Of a stretch of 64,000 nucleotides of DNA, positions 35,424 through 44,003 are shown piece after piece. The position numbers were made by a program, and so were the translations under genes. Every line of letters starts with the position of its first letter. Position 1 is the stretch's first letter. This DNA is from Glycomyces arizonensis DSM 44726 (GTDB lineage Bacteria > Actinomycetota > Actinomycetes > Mycobacteriales > Micromonosporaceae), in contig NZ_KI519476.1 of the NCBI RefSeq assembly GCF_000482705.1, positions 31,853 to 95,852 of the forward strand. Direction: 5' to 3'. The notes under the pieces are model-generated. The model saw only the letters and a list, made by a program, of their open reading frames with translations, was not told where the DNA came from and made no database searches.

Positions 35424-36890
35424 ATGACCGAAGAAACGAAGCACGAGACCGCCGAGGGCGGGCAGGGCGACAAACCCGAGCCCTCGGACGACCTCAAGAC
35501 CACCCACCACACCCTTGGTGACCTCTCCTACACCGCCACCACCGGGCGGATCGTCCTGCGCGAAGAGGTGACGGAGGACGAGAAGTACAACGGCCGCAAA
35601 GCCAAGGCCGAACTCTCGATCACCTACTACACGCTCGACGGCGCCGAGGCCGCCTCCCGGCCGGTCACCTTCGCGTTCAACGGCGGCCCCGGATCCTCCT
35701 CGATCTGGCTGCACCTGGGCCTGCTCGGGCCCCGCCGGGTCGACTCCGGCGACGTCGGAGACCTCACCCCGCCGCCGTACGGGCTGCTCGACAACGAGGA
35801 GACCCTGCTGCGCCACACCGACCTGGTCTTCATCGACCCGGTCTCCACCGGCTACTCCCGCGCCGCCGAGGGCGAGAAGCCGAAGGACTACCACGGCTTC
35901 ACCGGCGACATCGAATCCGTCGGCGAGATCATCCGGCTGTGGACCACCAGGCAGGGCCGCTGGCTCTCGCCCAAGTTCCTCATCGGCGAGTCCTACGGCG
36001 GCACCCGCGGCGCGGGCCTGGCCGACTACCTGCAGTCGCGCCACGGCATGTTCCTCAACGGCGTCATGTTCCTGGCCCCGGCGTTCAACATGGAGACGCT
36101 CTACCACGCGCGCTACTCCGACCTGCCGAACCCGCTGTTCCTGCCGACCTACGCGGCGACCGCCCACTACCACGGCCTGCACCCCGACCGCGAGCTCGAC
36201 GACCTCGTCGCCGAGGCGCGCGCCTACGCCGACGAGTTCCGCGCCGTGCTCGCCAAGGGCCAGAACCTCACGCCCGAGGAGCGGGCCGCCGCCGTCGCCA
36301 AGATCGCCTCGCTGGCCGGGGTGAGCGAGGAGTACGTCGACAACGCCAACCTGCGGCTGGAGCACACGCGGTACTACTCCGAGCTGCTGCGGCACCGGAA
36401 GCTCGTGACCGGGCGGCTGGACACGCGCTTCACCGGGCCGGCGGACAACTACACCCACGAGGTGATGGCGTTCGACCCGTTCCTGTCGGCCATCGACGGG
36501 CCGTACACGGCCGCGCTCCAGGCCTACCTGCACGGCGAGCTGGAGTACGAGAACGACGCGGTGTACGAGACGCTCTCGCGCAACGTCCACCCGTGGTCGT
36601 ACAAGGAGTTCGAGGGCAACGCCGTCGACGTCATCGACAGGCTCGGCAACGCGATGCGCGCCAACCCGCACCTGAAGGTGCACGTGGCGATGGGCCGCTA
36701 CGACGGCGGCGTCCCGATCGAGGCGATCGAGTACACGCTCGACCACCTGGAGATCCCGCTCGAAGCGCGCGAGCGGATCGAGACCAGGGTCTACCCGACC
36801 GGGCACATGATGTACGTGCACGGGCCCTCGCGCCTCCAGCAGGCCGCGGACCTCGCCGCCTTCATCCGAAGCGCCTCCGGGCGAAGCTAG
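35424..36890 (+). CDS. S10 family serine carboxypeptidase-like peptidase
   Basis: The 488-residue alpha/beta hydrolase has FNGGPGSSS (about 85-93), the nucleophile elbow GESYGG (Ser190), MGRYDGGVP with the likely catalytic Asp, and TGHMMYVHG with the catalytic His. These match bacterial S10 carboxypeptidases, which lack the plant/yeast signal; no signal peptide is seen here, so it is probably cytosolic. ATG 35424 is taken; TTG 35418 is in frame. The stop codon lies inside the right-hand copy of a palindromic element's terminal repeat. Confidence 0.9.
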   Translation: MTEETKHETAEGGQGDKPEPSDDLKTTHHTLGDLSYTATTGRIVLREEVTEDEKYNGRKAKAELSITYYTLDGAEAASRPVTFAFNGGPGSSSIWLHLGLLGPRRVDSGDVGDLTPPPYGLLDNEETLLRHTDLVFIDPVSTGYSRAAEGEKPKDYHGFTGDIESVGEIIRLWTTRQGRWLSPKFLIGESYGGTRGAGLADYLQSRHGMFLNGVMFLAPAFNMETLYHARYSDLPNPLFLPTYAATAHYHGLHPDRELDDLVAEARAYADEFRAVLAKGQNLTPEERAAAVAKIASLAGVSEEYVDNANLRLEHTRYYSELLRHRKLVTGRLDTRFTGPADNYTHEVMAFDPFLSAIDGPYTAALQAYLHGELEYENDAVYETLSRNVHPWSYKEFEGNAVDVIDRLGNAMRANPHLKVHVAMGRYDGGVPIEAIEYTLDHLEIPLEARERIETRVYPTGHMMYVHGPSRLQQAADLAAFIRSASGRS

Positions 36891-37054
36891 GGGGTGTCTG
36901 GTGGATCAGAACGGGCGCTATCCGGCCCATTTGCCCGCTCGCTGCGTTGTCGGGCTCCCAGATCCAACACCGGGATCTGGAAGCCCTTCCGCCTTGCGAG
37001 CGAACAAATGGACTCGGATACCGCCTCGCCCTGATCCACCAGACACCCCCTAGC
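36886..37054. repeat. 169-bp imperfect palindrome (MITE-like or hairpin element)
   Basis: The ends are perfect 24-bp inverted repeats (36886-36909 and 37031-37054, starting GCTAGGGGGTGTCTGGTGG). The arms continue to pair imperfectly to a centre near 36971 (CAGATCC...GGATCTG), so the whole unit can fold as one long hairpin. It has no gene. The outermost CTAG on each side could be a duplicated target. The stop codon of the S10 gene is inside the left end. Confidence 0.75.
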
Positions 37055-37112
37055 AACACCGCATCCGGAGCGCCTTCGGGCGACACTGGAAGCACAGCAC
37101 CAGGAGCGCATC

Positions 37113-37273
37113 AACCGGTGACACCGCCGACCACGCCGCCGCAGGCGGCCGCATCGCGGCCGCGGTGGCGGCGTGCACGCGGATCCGCCGCGCTGCGCCG
37201 CGTCGAAGCCGCCCGCCGGGCTGGCCGCACAAGGAGGACATCGAACCGGTGACACCGCCGACCACACCGCCGC
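37113..37273 (+). repeat. Direct repeat around the nadB start
   Basis: A 30-base sequence beginning AACCGGTGACACCGCCGACC occurs at 37113-37142 and again, with one mismatch, at 37244-37273; the second copy contains the nadB start codon. The region 36891-37248 has no gene of its own: it holds the palindromic element and this duplication. Just left, CGAAGCGCCTCCGGGCGA at the end of the S10 gene is also echoed after the element as CGGAGCGCCTTCGGGCGA. Confidence 0.6.
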
Positions 37274-38940
37274 TTCGGCTGCCGCGCCTGCCGCGGCGGC
37301 TGCGGGCCGCGGCCCCGTCCTGGACCGAGACCACCGACGTGTGCGTCATCGGCTCCGGCGTCGCGGGCCTCACCTGCGCCCTCAACCTGCGCCAAGCCGG
37401 ATTCCACGTCACCGTGGTCACCAAGGTCCACATCGACGACGGCTCCACGCGGTGGGCGCAGGGCGGCGTGGCCGCCGTGCTCGACCCGCTCGACACTCCC
37501 GAGGCCCATGCCCGCGACACCCAGATCGCGGGCGTGGGCCTGTGCGACCCGGCCGCGGTCGAGGTCACCGTCACCGAAGGCCCCGACAGGGTCGCCGACC
37601 TCATCCACGCCGGCGCGAACTTCGACCGCCACCCCGACGGGTCACTCCAGCTCACCCGCGAAGGCGGCCACCGCGCGCGGCGCATCATCCACGCCGGCGG
37701 CGACGCCACCGGCGCCGAGATCCAGCGCGCCCTCCACCAGGCCGTGCTGCGCGACCCGTGGATCCGCATCATCGAGAACGCCATGGTCCTCGACCTGCTC
37801 GTCGACCACACCGGGCACGCGGCCGGCGTGAGCCTCCACGTCCTCGGCGAGGGCGTGGAGCACGGCGTCGGCGGCGTCGAGGCCCGCGCGGTCGTGCTCG
37901 CCACCGGCGGCATGGGGCAGATCTACCAGTCGACCACCAACCCTTCGGTGTCCATCGGCGACGGCGTGGCCCTGGCGCTGCGGGCCGGGGCCGACGTCAC
38001 CGATCTCGAATTCGTCCAATTCCATCCGACGGCGCTGTACGCGAACAGTAACGAGGGGGTCCGACAGGACCAGCCGGACCAGAGCCCGCTTCGCGGGCGC
38101 CAGCCCCTGGTCACCGAGGCGATACGTGGTGAGGGAGCGTACCTTCGCGACTTCTCGGGGGAGCGCTTCATGGTCGGCTTCCACGAACTCGCCGAGCTCG
38201 CGCCGCGCGACGTCGTCGCCAAGGCCGCCACCGCCCGCATGAAGGCCGAAGGCAGGCCGCACGTGTGGCTCGACGCCCGTCACCTCGGGCGCGCCATGCT
38301 CGAAGAGCGGTTCCCGACCGTCACCGCCTCGTGCCGCGCCGGCGGCATCGACCCCGTCACCGACCTCATCCCCGTTGCTCCCGCCGCGCACTACGCCTCC
38401 GGCGGCGTCCGCACCGACCTGCGCGGCCGCACCACCGTCCCCGGCCTGTACGCCGCCGGGGAGGCCGCCTGCACCGGCCTGCACGGCGCCAACCGGCTCG
38501 CGTCGAACTCCCTGCTCGAAGCGCTCGTGTTCACTCACCGGATCGCCGACGACCTCGCCGAGCACAAGCCCAGCCCGGGCGTGCCCGAGCTGCCCGAGGC
38601 CGAAGGGTGGGTCTGCTCGACGACCTCCCGCGCGCCGATCCAGGACGCGATGACCGCGGGCGCGGGTGTCCTGCGCTCGGCCGAGAGTCTCGAAGCCACC
38701 GCCGAGGCGCTGACGGCGCTGGGGGACAATGTGTCCGGACGCCCGCGCCCGGCCACCTGGGAGGCCACGAACCTCCTCACCGTCGCCACCGCCCTGACCG
38801 CGGCCGCGCACCGCCGCCGCGAGACCCGCGGCAGCCACTGGCGCGAGGACCACCCCGAGACGTCCGACGACTGGCGGGGGCACCTCAACCTGTCCGTCAA
38901 TCCCGACGGGGAGCTCAACACCACCTGGGAGTCCGCATGA
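37249..38940 (+). CDS. nadB: L-aspartate oxidase
   Basis: NadB oxidises aspartate to iminoaspartate with FAD, the first step of de novo NAD synthesis. The 563-residue protein has the FAD motif VIGSGVAGLTCAL, then GSTRWAQGGVAAVLDPLDT, EFVQFHPTALY, and APAAHYASGGVRTDLRGRTT and AGEAACTGLHGANRLASNSL near the C-terminus. GTG start with AAGGAGG 11 bases upstream. It overlaps nadC by four bases; no nadA is in the window. Confidence 0.96.
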   Translation: MTPPTTPPLRLPRLPRRLRAAAPSWTETTDVCVIGSGVAGLTCALNLRQAGFHVTVVTKVHIDDGSTRWAQGGVAAVLDPLDTPEAHARDTQIAGVGLCDPAAVEVTVTEGPDRVADLIHAGANFDRHPDGSLQLTREGGHRARRIIHAGGDATGAEIQRALHQAVLRDPWIRIIENAMVLDLLVDHTGHAAGVSLHVLGEGVEHGVGGVEARAVVLATGGMGQIYQSTTNPSVSIGDGVALALRAGADVTDLEFVQFHPTALYANSNEGVRQDQPDQSPLRGRQPLVTEAIRGEGAYLRDFSGERFMVGFHELAELAPRDVVAKAATARMKAEGRPHVWLDARHLGRAMLEERFPTVTASCRAGGIDPVTDLIPVAPAAHYASGGVRTDLRGRTTVPGLYAAGEAACTGLHGANRLASNSLLEALVFTHRIADDLAEHKPSPGVPELPEAEGWVCSTTSRAPIQDAMTAGAGVLRSAESLEATAEALTALGDNVSGRPRPATWEATNLLTVATALTAAAHRRRETRGSHWREDHPETSDDWRGHLNLSVNPDGELNTTWESA

Positions 38941-39818
38941 GCGAGGACTGGAACGCCGCGGCGCGGCTCGTGGCCGGCGGCCTCGACCCGCAGGACGTGC
39001 GCGTCGACGTCGAGGCCTACCTCGACGAGGACCTCTCGGCCGAGCGCCGCGACGTCACCTCGGCGTCCATCTTCGGGCCCGAGCACACCTCGGTCGTCGT
39101 CCTCACCGCGCGCGCCGACGGCGTCCTGGCGGGACTGCCGGTGACGCACGTCGTGTTCGACGCGATGCCCGGCGACGTCGAGTTCACCTACCTCGCGGGG
39201 GAAGGCGCCCGTATCAGGGAAGGGCAGCAGCTTGCGCGCATCGCGGGCAAGACTCGCGACCTTCTCGCCGCCGAACGCACGGCGCTCAACCTGCTGTGCC
39301 GCATGAGCGGGATCGCCACGCACACGCGCCGGTTCGCCGACCTGCTCGCCGACTGGGACACGACCGTGCTCGACACGCGCAAGACCACGCCGGGCCTTCG
39401 CGCCCTGGAGAAGTACGCGGTGCGCGTCGGCGGCGGCGAGAACAAGCGGTTCGGGCTCTACGACGTCGCGATGATCAAGGACAACCACAAGGAGGCGGCC
39501 GGGTCGGTCTCCGCCGCCTTCCACGCGGTGCGCTCCGCCGAGCCCGAGGTCGACATCCAAGTGGAGGTCGAGACGCTCGAGGAGGCGCTGGAGGCGGTCG
39601 CCGCCGGGGCGACGTTCCTGCTGTGCGACAACATGAGCCCGAAAGAACTGAGCGAAGTGGTCGACGCCGTCGGCGAGCGGGCCCAGTTGGAGGCGACCGG
39701 GACCATCACGCTCGGAAGCGTCGTCGAGTACGCCGCCACCGGGGTCGACTTCGTGTCCGTGGGCGCCCTGACGCACTCGTCGCCCATTCTGGACATCGGT
39801 TTGGACTTCGAGGAGTGA
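38937..39818 (+). CDS. nadC: Nicotinate-nucleotide pyrophosphorylase (carboxylating)
   Basis: NadC (quinolinate phosphoribosyltransferase) converts quinolinate and PRPP to nicotinate mononucleotide. The 293 residues include DEDLSAERRDVTS, AERTALNLLCRMSGIAT, DTRKTTPGLRALEKYAVRVGGGENKR and IKDNH, all substrate-contacting motifs, and end with VDFVSVGALTHSSPILDIGL. Its ATG overlaps the nadB stop, as in most actinobacteria. Confidence 0.97.
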   Translation: MSEDWNAAARLVAGGLDPQDVRVDVEAYLDEDLSAERRDVTSASIFGPEHTSVVVLTARADGVLAGLPVTHVVFDAMPGDVEFTYLAGEGARIREGQQLARIAGKTRDLLAAERTALNLLCRMSGIATHTRRFADLLADWDTTVLDTRKTTPGLRALEKYAVRVGGGENKRFGLYDVAMIKDNHKEAAGSVSAAFHAVRSAEPEVDIQVEVETLEEALEAVAAGATFLLCDNMSPKELSEVVDAVGERAQLEATGTITLGSVVEYAATGVDFVSVGALTHSSPILDIGLDFEE

Positions 39819-39950
39819 CCGGGCCGGTGTGGAACCGTACTGCGCCGAAGACGAGCTTGAGGAAGCAAGCGGTCCTGTGGGAAACGGCGTCGCGCTGATG
39901 GCACGCGCGTCATGGGGATCGAGGAAGTGACCGGACCTGTGGAGGACCAT

Positions 39951-40712
39951 ATGCTGCTGTGCGTCGACATCGGCAACACCAACACGGTGCTGGCCGTCTT
40001 CGAAGGCGAGCACCTCAAGCACTCCTGGCGCATCAGGACCGACCCGCACGCCACCGCCGACGAGCTGGGCCTGACGTTCCGCGCGCTGCTCGACGGCAAC
40101 GGCGTTAACCTGACGGGGATCGCCCTGTCCTCCACGGTGCCGCAGCAGTCCGCCGAGGTCGGCAAGATGGCGCAGCGCTACTACCCGCACGCGCATTTCG
40201 TGGCGATCGCGCCGGGCGTCAAGACGGGGGTGCGGCTGAGCATCGACAACCCGAAGGAGGCCGGGCCGGACCGCATCGCGAACACGCACGCGGCCTATCA
40301 CCTCTACGGCGGGCCGTGCATCACGGTCGATTTCGGCACCTCGACCAATATCGATGTGATCTCCGAACACGGCGACTTCCTCGGCGGGGCCTTCGCCCCG
40401 GGCATCGAGATCTCGATCGACGCCCTCGCCTCACGCGCGGCGAACCTGCTGAAAATCCCGCTCATCAAGCCGCGCAACGTCATCGGTAAGAACACTGTGG
40501 AATGCCTTCAGTCCGGCATGGTGTACGGCACCGCGGCGCAGGTCGACGGCCTGGTCAAACGGATCACGGCCGAACTGGAGACCCCTCCGACGGCCGTAGT
40601 GGCCACGGGCGGTCTCGCCCCCGTCGTAATCGAGCAGTGCGAAACCGTTACCCACTACGAGCCGAACCTGACGCTCCAAGGCCTGCGAATGATCTTCGCC
40701 CGCAACTCATAA
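39951..40712 (+). CDS. coaX: Type III pantothenate kinase
   Basis: CoaX phosphorylates pantothenate, the first step of CoA synthesis, linking this operon to panC-panD upstream. The 253-residue ASKHA kinase has the phosphate-1 motif VDIGNTNTVLAVFEG, GPDRIANTHAAYHLYG and VDFGTSTNIDVISEHGDFLG (phosphate-2), and GLRMIFARN at the C-terminus. The ATG at 39951 has GGAGG five bases before it, so the longer frame from 39912 is not used. It follows nadC by 132 bases. Confidence 0.95.
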   Translation: MLLCVDIGNTNTVLAVFEGEHLKHSWRIRTDPHATADELGLTFRALLDGNGVNLTGIALSSTVPQQSAEVGKMAQRYYPHAHFVAIAPGVKTGVRLSIDNPKEAGPDRIANTHAAYHLYGGPCITVDFGTSTNIDVISEHGDFLGGAFAPGIEISIDALASRAANLLKIPLIKPRNVIGKNTVECLQSGMVYGTAAQVDGLVKRITAELETPPTAVVATGGLAPVVIEQCETVTHYEPNLTLQGLRMIFARNS

Positions 40713-40716
40713 GCAA

Positions 40717-40825
40717 GGTTATATCCTATAACTATAACTGAATCTTATAGCATATGACTCATATAGCCTATAATTCATAACCTATAAGCAGGGATCGGTA
40801 TGGCTTATAGCTCGTAGCCTATAAC
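40717..40825. repeat. AT-rich cluster of 15-bp palindromes
   Basis: At least six degenerate copies of [GC]TTATA[TG]CCTATAA[CG] lie within 110 bases, 40718-40732, 40744-40758, 40760-40774, 40774-40788, 40804-40818 and 40811-40825, plus a loose TATAAC half site. The clearest are GTTATATCCTATAAC and CATATAGCCTATAAT. The region between coaX and the PEGA-like gene is markedly AT-rich. Relatives occur at 9404-9447 and 24713-24727. Confidence 0.6.
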
Positions 40826-40930
40826 CTGCCTCGGTATCTACCGATACGAGCAGGGGCACCGCGAGTAGGCGTGCCTTAGCCTTGGAGCCGAACTTCCCCC
40901 AGGCGATCGGGCCCGAACCGGGAGACGCAC

Positions 40931-42196
40931 ATGCCCCACTACCGAACCCACGATGCTTCCCGTGCGCCGCGACCGCTGCGGATTGCGGACAACGCCATGT
41001 TCATGTTCGACGACGCCGCCAGAGCTGACGCCAGACCACCGGTCGACAAGGTCGAGGCCGCCATCAAGAAGGAGACTCCGAAGACCTTCCGTGAACCGAG
41101 CACCATGCTCCAGGCCGCCCCCGGCGAAGGCATCCTCTCGATCGCCGTCGACGCCGAGGAAACCGCCCCGGTCATCGCGATCGACGGCCGCCCCGCCGCG
41201 GCCGGGATCGGACAACTCGACCTGGCGCTTCCGGTCGGTGAGCATTTGATCGAAGTGCAGGGCACCCACACCGCCGATCCGGTGGTGGTCCGAGTCGGAC
41301 AGAACGAGGTGCAGAAGATCGGGTACCACCAGGACCCGCTGACCGGCCGCAATGCCTTCGGGGATTTCCCCGAGTCTTTGGAGCGGGTCGGCGACGGTTC
41401 GGGCTGCCTGGTGTGGACCGTTCAGGCGGCGGCATTGGTCGGGGTCCTCTGGATTCTGGTAGCGGTTTTCTCACAGAGGAACTATGCGGTAGCAGTGGTG
41501 GTCGCGGTCGCCACCGCACTGGTCGCGGTCCTCTGCCTACCGCTCTCGCGCAAGGCAAAACGCTCTTACTGGCGCAAGCGGGCCGAACAGCTGCAGCTCC
41601 CGGCGAGAGCGGCCGAGCCGTATCCGTGGGGCGCGGACGGCGAAACCGACGCGCTGCTCTGCGGTGCGGCCGACCCGGCCGTCCCAACCGGACAGGCGGC
41701 GATCGACCTCGACTTGGAATGCGCTAGACATCTGCGGATCGGCCGCCGCAAGGCCCGGTCCGGCGCCTTCCTCGCCCGAGCGTGGACGCGCCGTCCGCAC
41801 GTCGCGATCGACGGTGTCGTCCAATCCGCGACCTGGGGCCGGTGGCGCTATCAGGTAGCGCCGGGACCGCACCGAGTCGCGGTCACCGTGGACGGACGCC
41901 CCCTGAACCTCACCATCCCAGCACAGCACGACGGCGAGGTGGCCGAATGCAGCGAGATCGAGGTGACGGCCGTGCCCGGTACGGCCACGGCGATCCGAGC
42001 CGAGGCACAGGTTTCCGCCCACTGGAATGCGCGCACCGGCCACGTGGAATCACGACCGCCGACATTGCGACTGGAGACGGCACGCGCACCATCCGCATTA
42101 CCAATGCGTACCAGACGTACCGGTGTGCATTACCGAGTGGCCTTCGCCGACGGGTCCACGAGAGGGCCGCGCAGCCGCGTCCAGCGGACTGGATAA
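40931..42196 (+). CDS. PEGA-like membrane protein, paralogue of the protein at 18816
   Basis: The 421-residue protein has PEGA-like segments at about 75-105 (IDGRPAAAGIGQLDLALPVG) and 290-325 (AIDGVVQSATWGRWRYQVAP), with two adjacent membrane segments between them (about 162-200; AALVGVLWILVAVFSQRN, VAVATALVAVLCLPLSRKA). PEGA domains occur in surface and envelope proteins. SD GGGAG before ATG. It sits behind the AT-rich palindrome cluster and converges on ispE. Its likely paralogue is in the ESX-like operon. Confidence 0.6.
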   Translation: MPHYRTHDASRAPRPLRIADNAMFMFDDAARADARPPVDKVEAAIKKETPKTFREPSTMLQAAPGEGILSIAVDAEETAPVIAIDGRPAAAGIGQLDLALPVGEHLIEVQGTHTADPVVVRVGQNEVQKIGYHQDPLTGRNAFGDFPESLERVGDGSGCLVWTVQAAALVGVLWILVAVFSQRNYAVAVVVAVATALVAVLCLPLSRKAKRSYWRKRAEQLQLPARAAEPYPWGADGETDALLCGAADPAVPTGQAAIDLDLECARHLRIGRRKARSGAFLARAWTRRPHVAIDGVVQSATWGRWRYQVAPGPHRVAVTVDGRPLNLTIPAQHDGEVAECSEIEVTAVPGTATAIRAEAQVSAHWNARTGHVESRPPTLRLETARAPSALPMRTRRTGVHYRVAFADGSTRGPRSRVQRTG

Positions 42197-42213
42197 CCGA
42201 GAGCGGCCTCGGA

Positions 42214-43158
42214 TCAGGCCGCGGGCCCCGAGACGGGACCGTGGGCGATGTGGACGCTTCGGGCACCGCCGCGCATGCGCAGGCGGCGCGCCAGGGCCAC
42301 CGCGTGCTTGACGTCCGCGACCAGGAACAGCACCGTCGGGCCCGAACCCGAGACGTGCGCCGCCAGAGCGCCCTCCTCCAGCCCGCCGTGCATGAGCGAG
42401 GCGAGCTGCGGGCGCAGGCTCACGGCAGCGGCTTCCATGTCGTTGACCAGCAGGCGCGCCAACTCGTCGGCGCCGACCTGCGACTCGAAGGCCCGCACGA
42501 TCGGATCCACATCGGACGAGAAACGTCCGATGCCCTCCTCCCTCAGCCGGTCGACCTCCTTGAAGCACTCCGGCGTGGAGATCTGCGTGTCCGTGGTGGC
42601 CACGACCCAGTGCCAAGTGCCGCGCGAGTCGACATGCGTCAGCTCCTCGCCGCGGCCCGAGCCCACCGCGGTGCCGCCCTTGAGGCAGAACGGCACGTCG
42701 GAGCCGAGCCCGGCGGCGAGGCGGTGCAGCTCGGCGTCCCCGATAGCGACCTCCCACAGCCGCGCGCAGGCGACGAGCGTCGCGGCCGCGTCGGCCGAAC
42801 CGCCCGCCAGGCCGCCCGCCACCGGGATGCGCTTGTTGAGGTGGATGCGGACGTCGGGCTCCACGCCCCCGTAGATCGCGACGAGCTTCGCGGCCCGGAC
42901 GGCCAGATTGTCGTCGCCGGTGGGCAGCGTGTCGGCGCCCTCGCCGGCGACGGTCAGCTCGATGCCCGGCTCGTCGGCCCTCTCGACCGTCACCGTGTCG
43001 TACAGCGAGATCGACTGGTAGACCGTCGAAAGCGCGTGATAGCCGTCGGCCCGCGCGTTGCCCACCCCGAGATGCGGATTGATCTTGGCGGGCACGTCCA
43101 CGGCGATGGCCGCGCTCGGCACGGAGGGCGCGGCCTGCCCGCTGCTCTGCTCATTCAT
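42214..43158 (-). CDS. ispE: 4-diphosphocytidyl-2-C-methyl-D-erythritol kinase
   Basis: IspE phosphorylates CDP-methylerythritol in the MEP isoprenoid pathway. The 314-residue GHMP kinase has [20 protein letters not shown] at the N-terminus, the ATP-binding [15 protein letters not shown] and [12 protein letters not shown] near the C-terminus. The start ATG at 43158 overlaps the end of rsmA by eight bases; an ATG 57 bases further up lies inside rsmA and is unlikely. Confidence 0.95.
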   Translation of the reverse strand: MNEQSSGQAAPSVPSAAIAVDVPAKINPHLGVGNARADGYHALSTVYQSISLYDTVTVERADEPGIELTVAGEGADTLPTGDDNLAVRAAKLVAIYGGVEPDVRIHLNKRIPVAGGLAGGSADAAATLVACARLWEVAIGDAELHRLAAGLGSDVPFCLKGGTAVGSGRGEELTHVDSRGTWHWVVATTDTQISTPECFKEVDRLREEGIGRFSSDVDPIVRAFESQVGADELARLLVNDMEAAAVSLRPQLASLMHGGLEEGALAAHVSGSGPTVLFLVADVKHAVALARRLRMRGGARSVHIAHGPVSGPAA

Positions 43159-44002
43159 TCGCGGCCTCCTTGGCGTCAGCGAGAGCGATGAACTCCGCAA
43201 TGTCCAACGACTCACCCCGCCGTGTGGGTTCGATTCCCGCCCGACGCATGATCTCCTCGGCTTCCTCGACCGATCCGGCCCAGCCCTTGAGCGCCTGGCG
43301 CAGCATCTTGCGGCGCTGCCCGAAGGCCGCGTCGACGGCGGCGAAGACCTCCGCCCGGTTCGCCTCGGGCGATTCGATCCGCTCGAACGCGACGAGCCCG
43401 CTGGCGACGTTGGGCACCGGCCAGAACACGTTGGCCGAGACCGACCCGGCGCGCCTGGCCTTGGCGTACCAGGCCATCTTGACGCTGGGCGCGCCGTAGA
43501 TCTTGGACCCCGGCGAGGCCGTGAGCCGGTCGCCGACCTCGCTCTGGACCATCACCAGCCCCTTGCGGAGCGTCGGGAACGTCTCCAGGGAATGCAGCAC
43601 CACCGGTACGGCCACGTTGTAAGGAAGATTCGCGACCAGCGCAGTCGGCGGCTCGGGCAGCTGCTCGGCCTTGATGCGGGCCGCGTCGGTCTCGATCACC
43701 GTGAGCCGCTCGTGCTCCTCGGGGGCGCGGTGCGCGACCGTGGTCGGCAGCGCGAGCGCGAGCTTGGGGTCGATCTCGACGGCGATCACCCGGCGGGCGA
43801 TCTCGATGAGCGCCAGCGTCAGCGAACCGAGACCCGGGCCGACCTCCATGACCACGTCGTCGGCGTCGAGGCCCGCGGCGGCGGCGATGCGGCGCACGGT
43901 GTTGGCGTCGACGACGAAGTTCTGGCCCCACTTCTTCGTCGGCTGGATGCCCAGCCCCCTGGACACGGCCCGGATGTCGCCCGACGTCAGCAGCCGCGCC
44001 AT
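43151..44002 (-). CDS. rsmA: 16S rRNA dimethyladenosine transferase
   Basis: RsmA (KsgA) dimethylates two adenosines in helix 45 of 16S rRNA late in 30S assembly. The 283-residue enzyme has [13 protein letters not shown], the SAM motif [24 protein letters not shown] and the catalytic NLPYN. It is followed by ispE with an eight-base overlap, the common actinobacterial order. Confidence 0.96.
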   Translation of the reverse strand: MARLLTSGDIRAVSRGLGIQPTKKWGQNFVVDANTVRRIAAAAGLDADDVVMEVGPGLGSLTLALIEIARRVIAVEIDPKLALALPTTVAHRAPEEHERLTVIETDAARIKAEQLPEPPTALVANLPYNVAVPVVLHSLETFPTLRKGLVMVQSEVGDRLTASPGSKIYGAPSVKMAWYAKARRAGSVSANVFWPVPNVASGLVAFERIESPEANRAEVFAAVDAAFGQRRKMLRQALKGWAGSVEEAEEIMRRAGIEPTRRGESLDIAEFIALADAKEAANE

Positions 44003-44003
44003 G

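Noticed and set aside
37054..37248. A NAD-pathway riboswitch upstream of nadB
   Set aside because: The region is explained by the hairpin element and a direct repeat; no conserved aptamer pattern known to me is seen.
40717..40825. The AT-rich cluster as a parS or replication origin region
   Set aside because: The palindromes do not match parS and there are no dnaA, parAB or DnaA-box-like TTNTCCACA clusters nearby.
41782..43191. A 469-residue plus-strand frame opposite ispE
   Set aside because: It is Arg/Asp/Val-rich shadow sequence; ispE on the minus strand has full GHMP kinase motifs.
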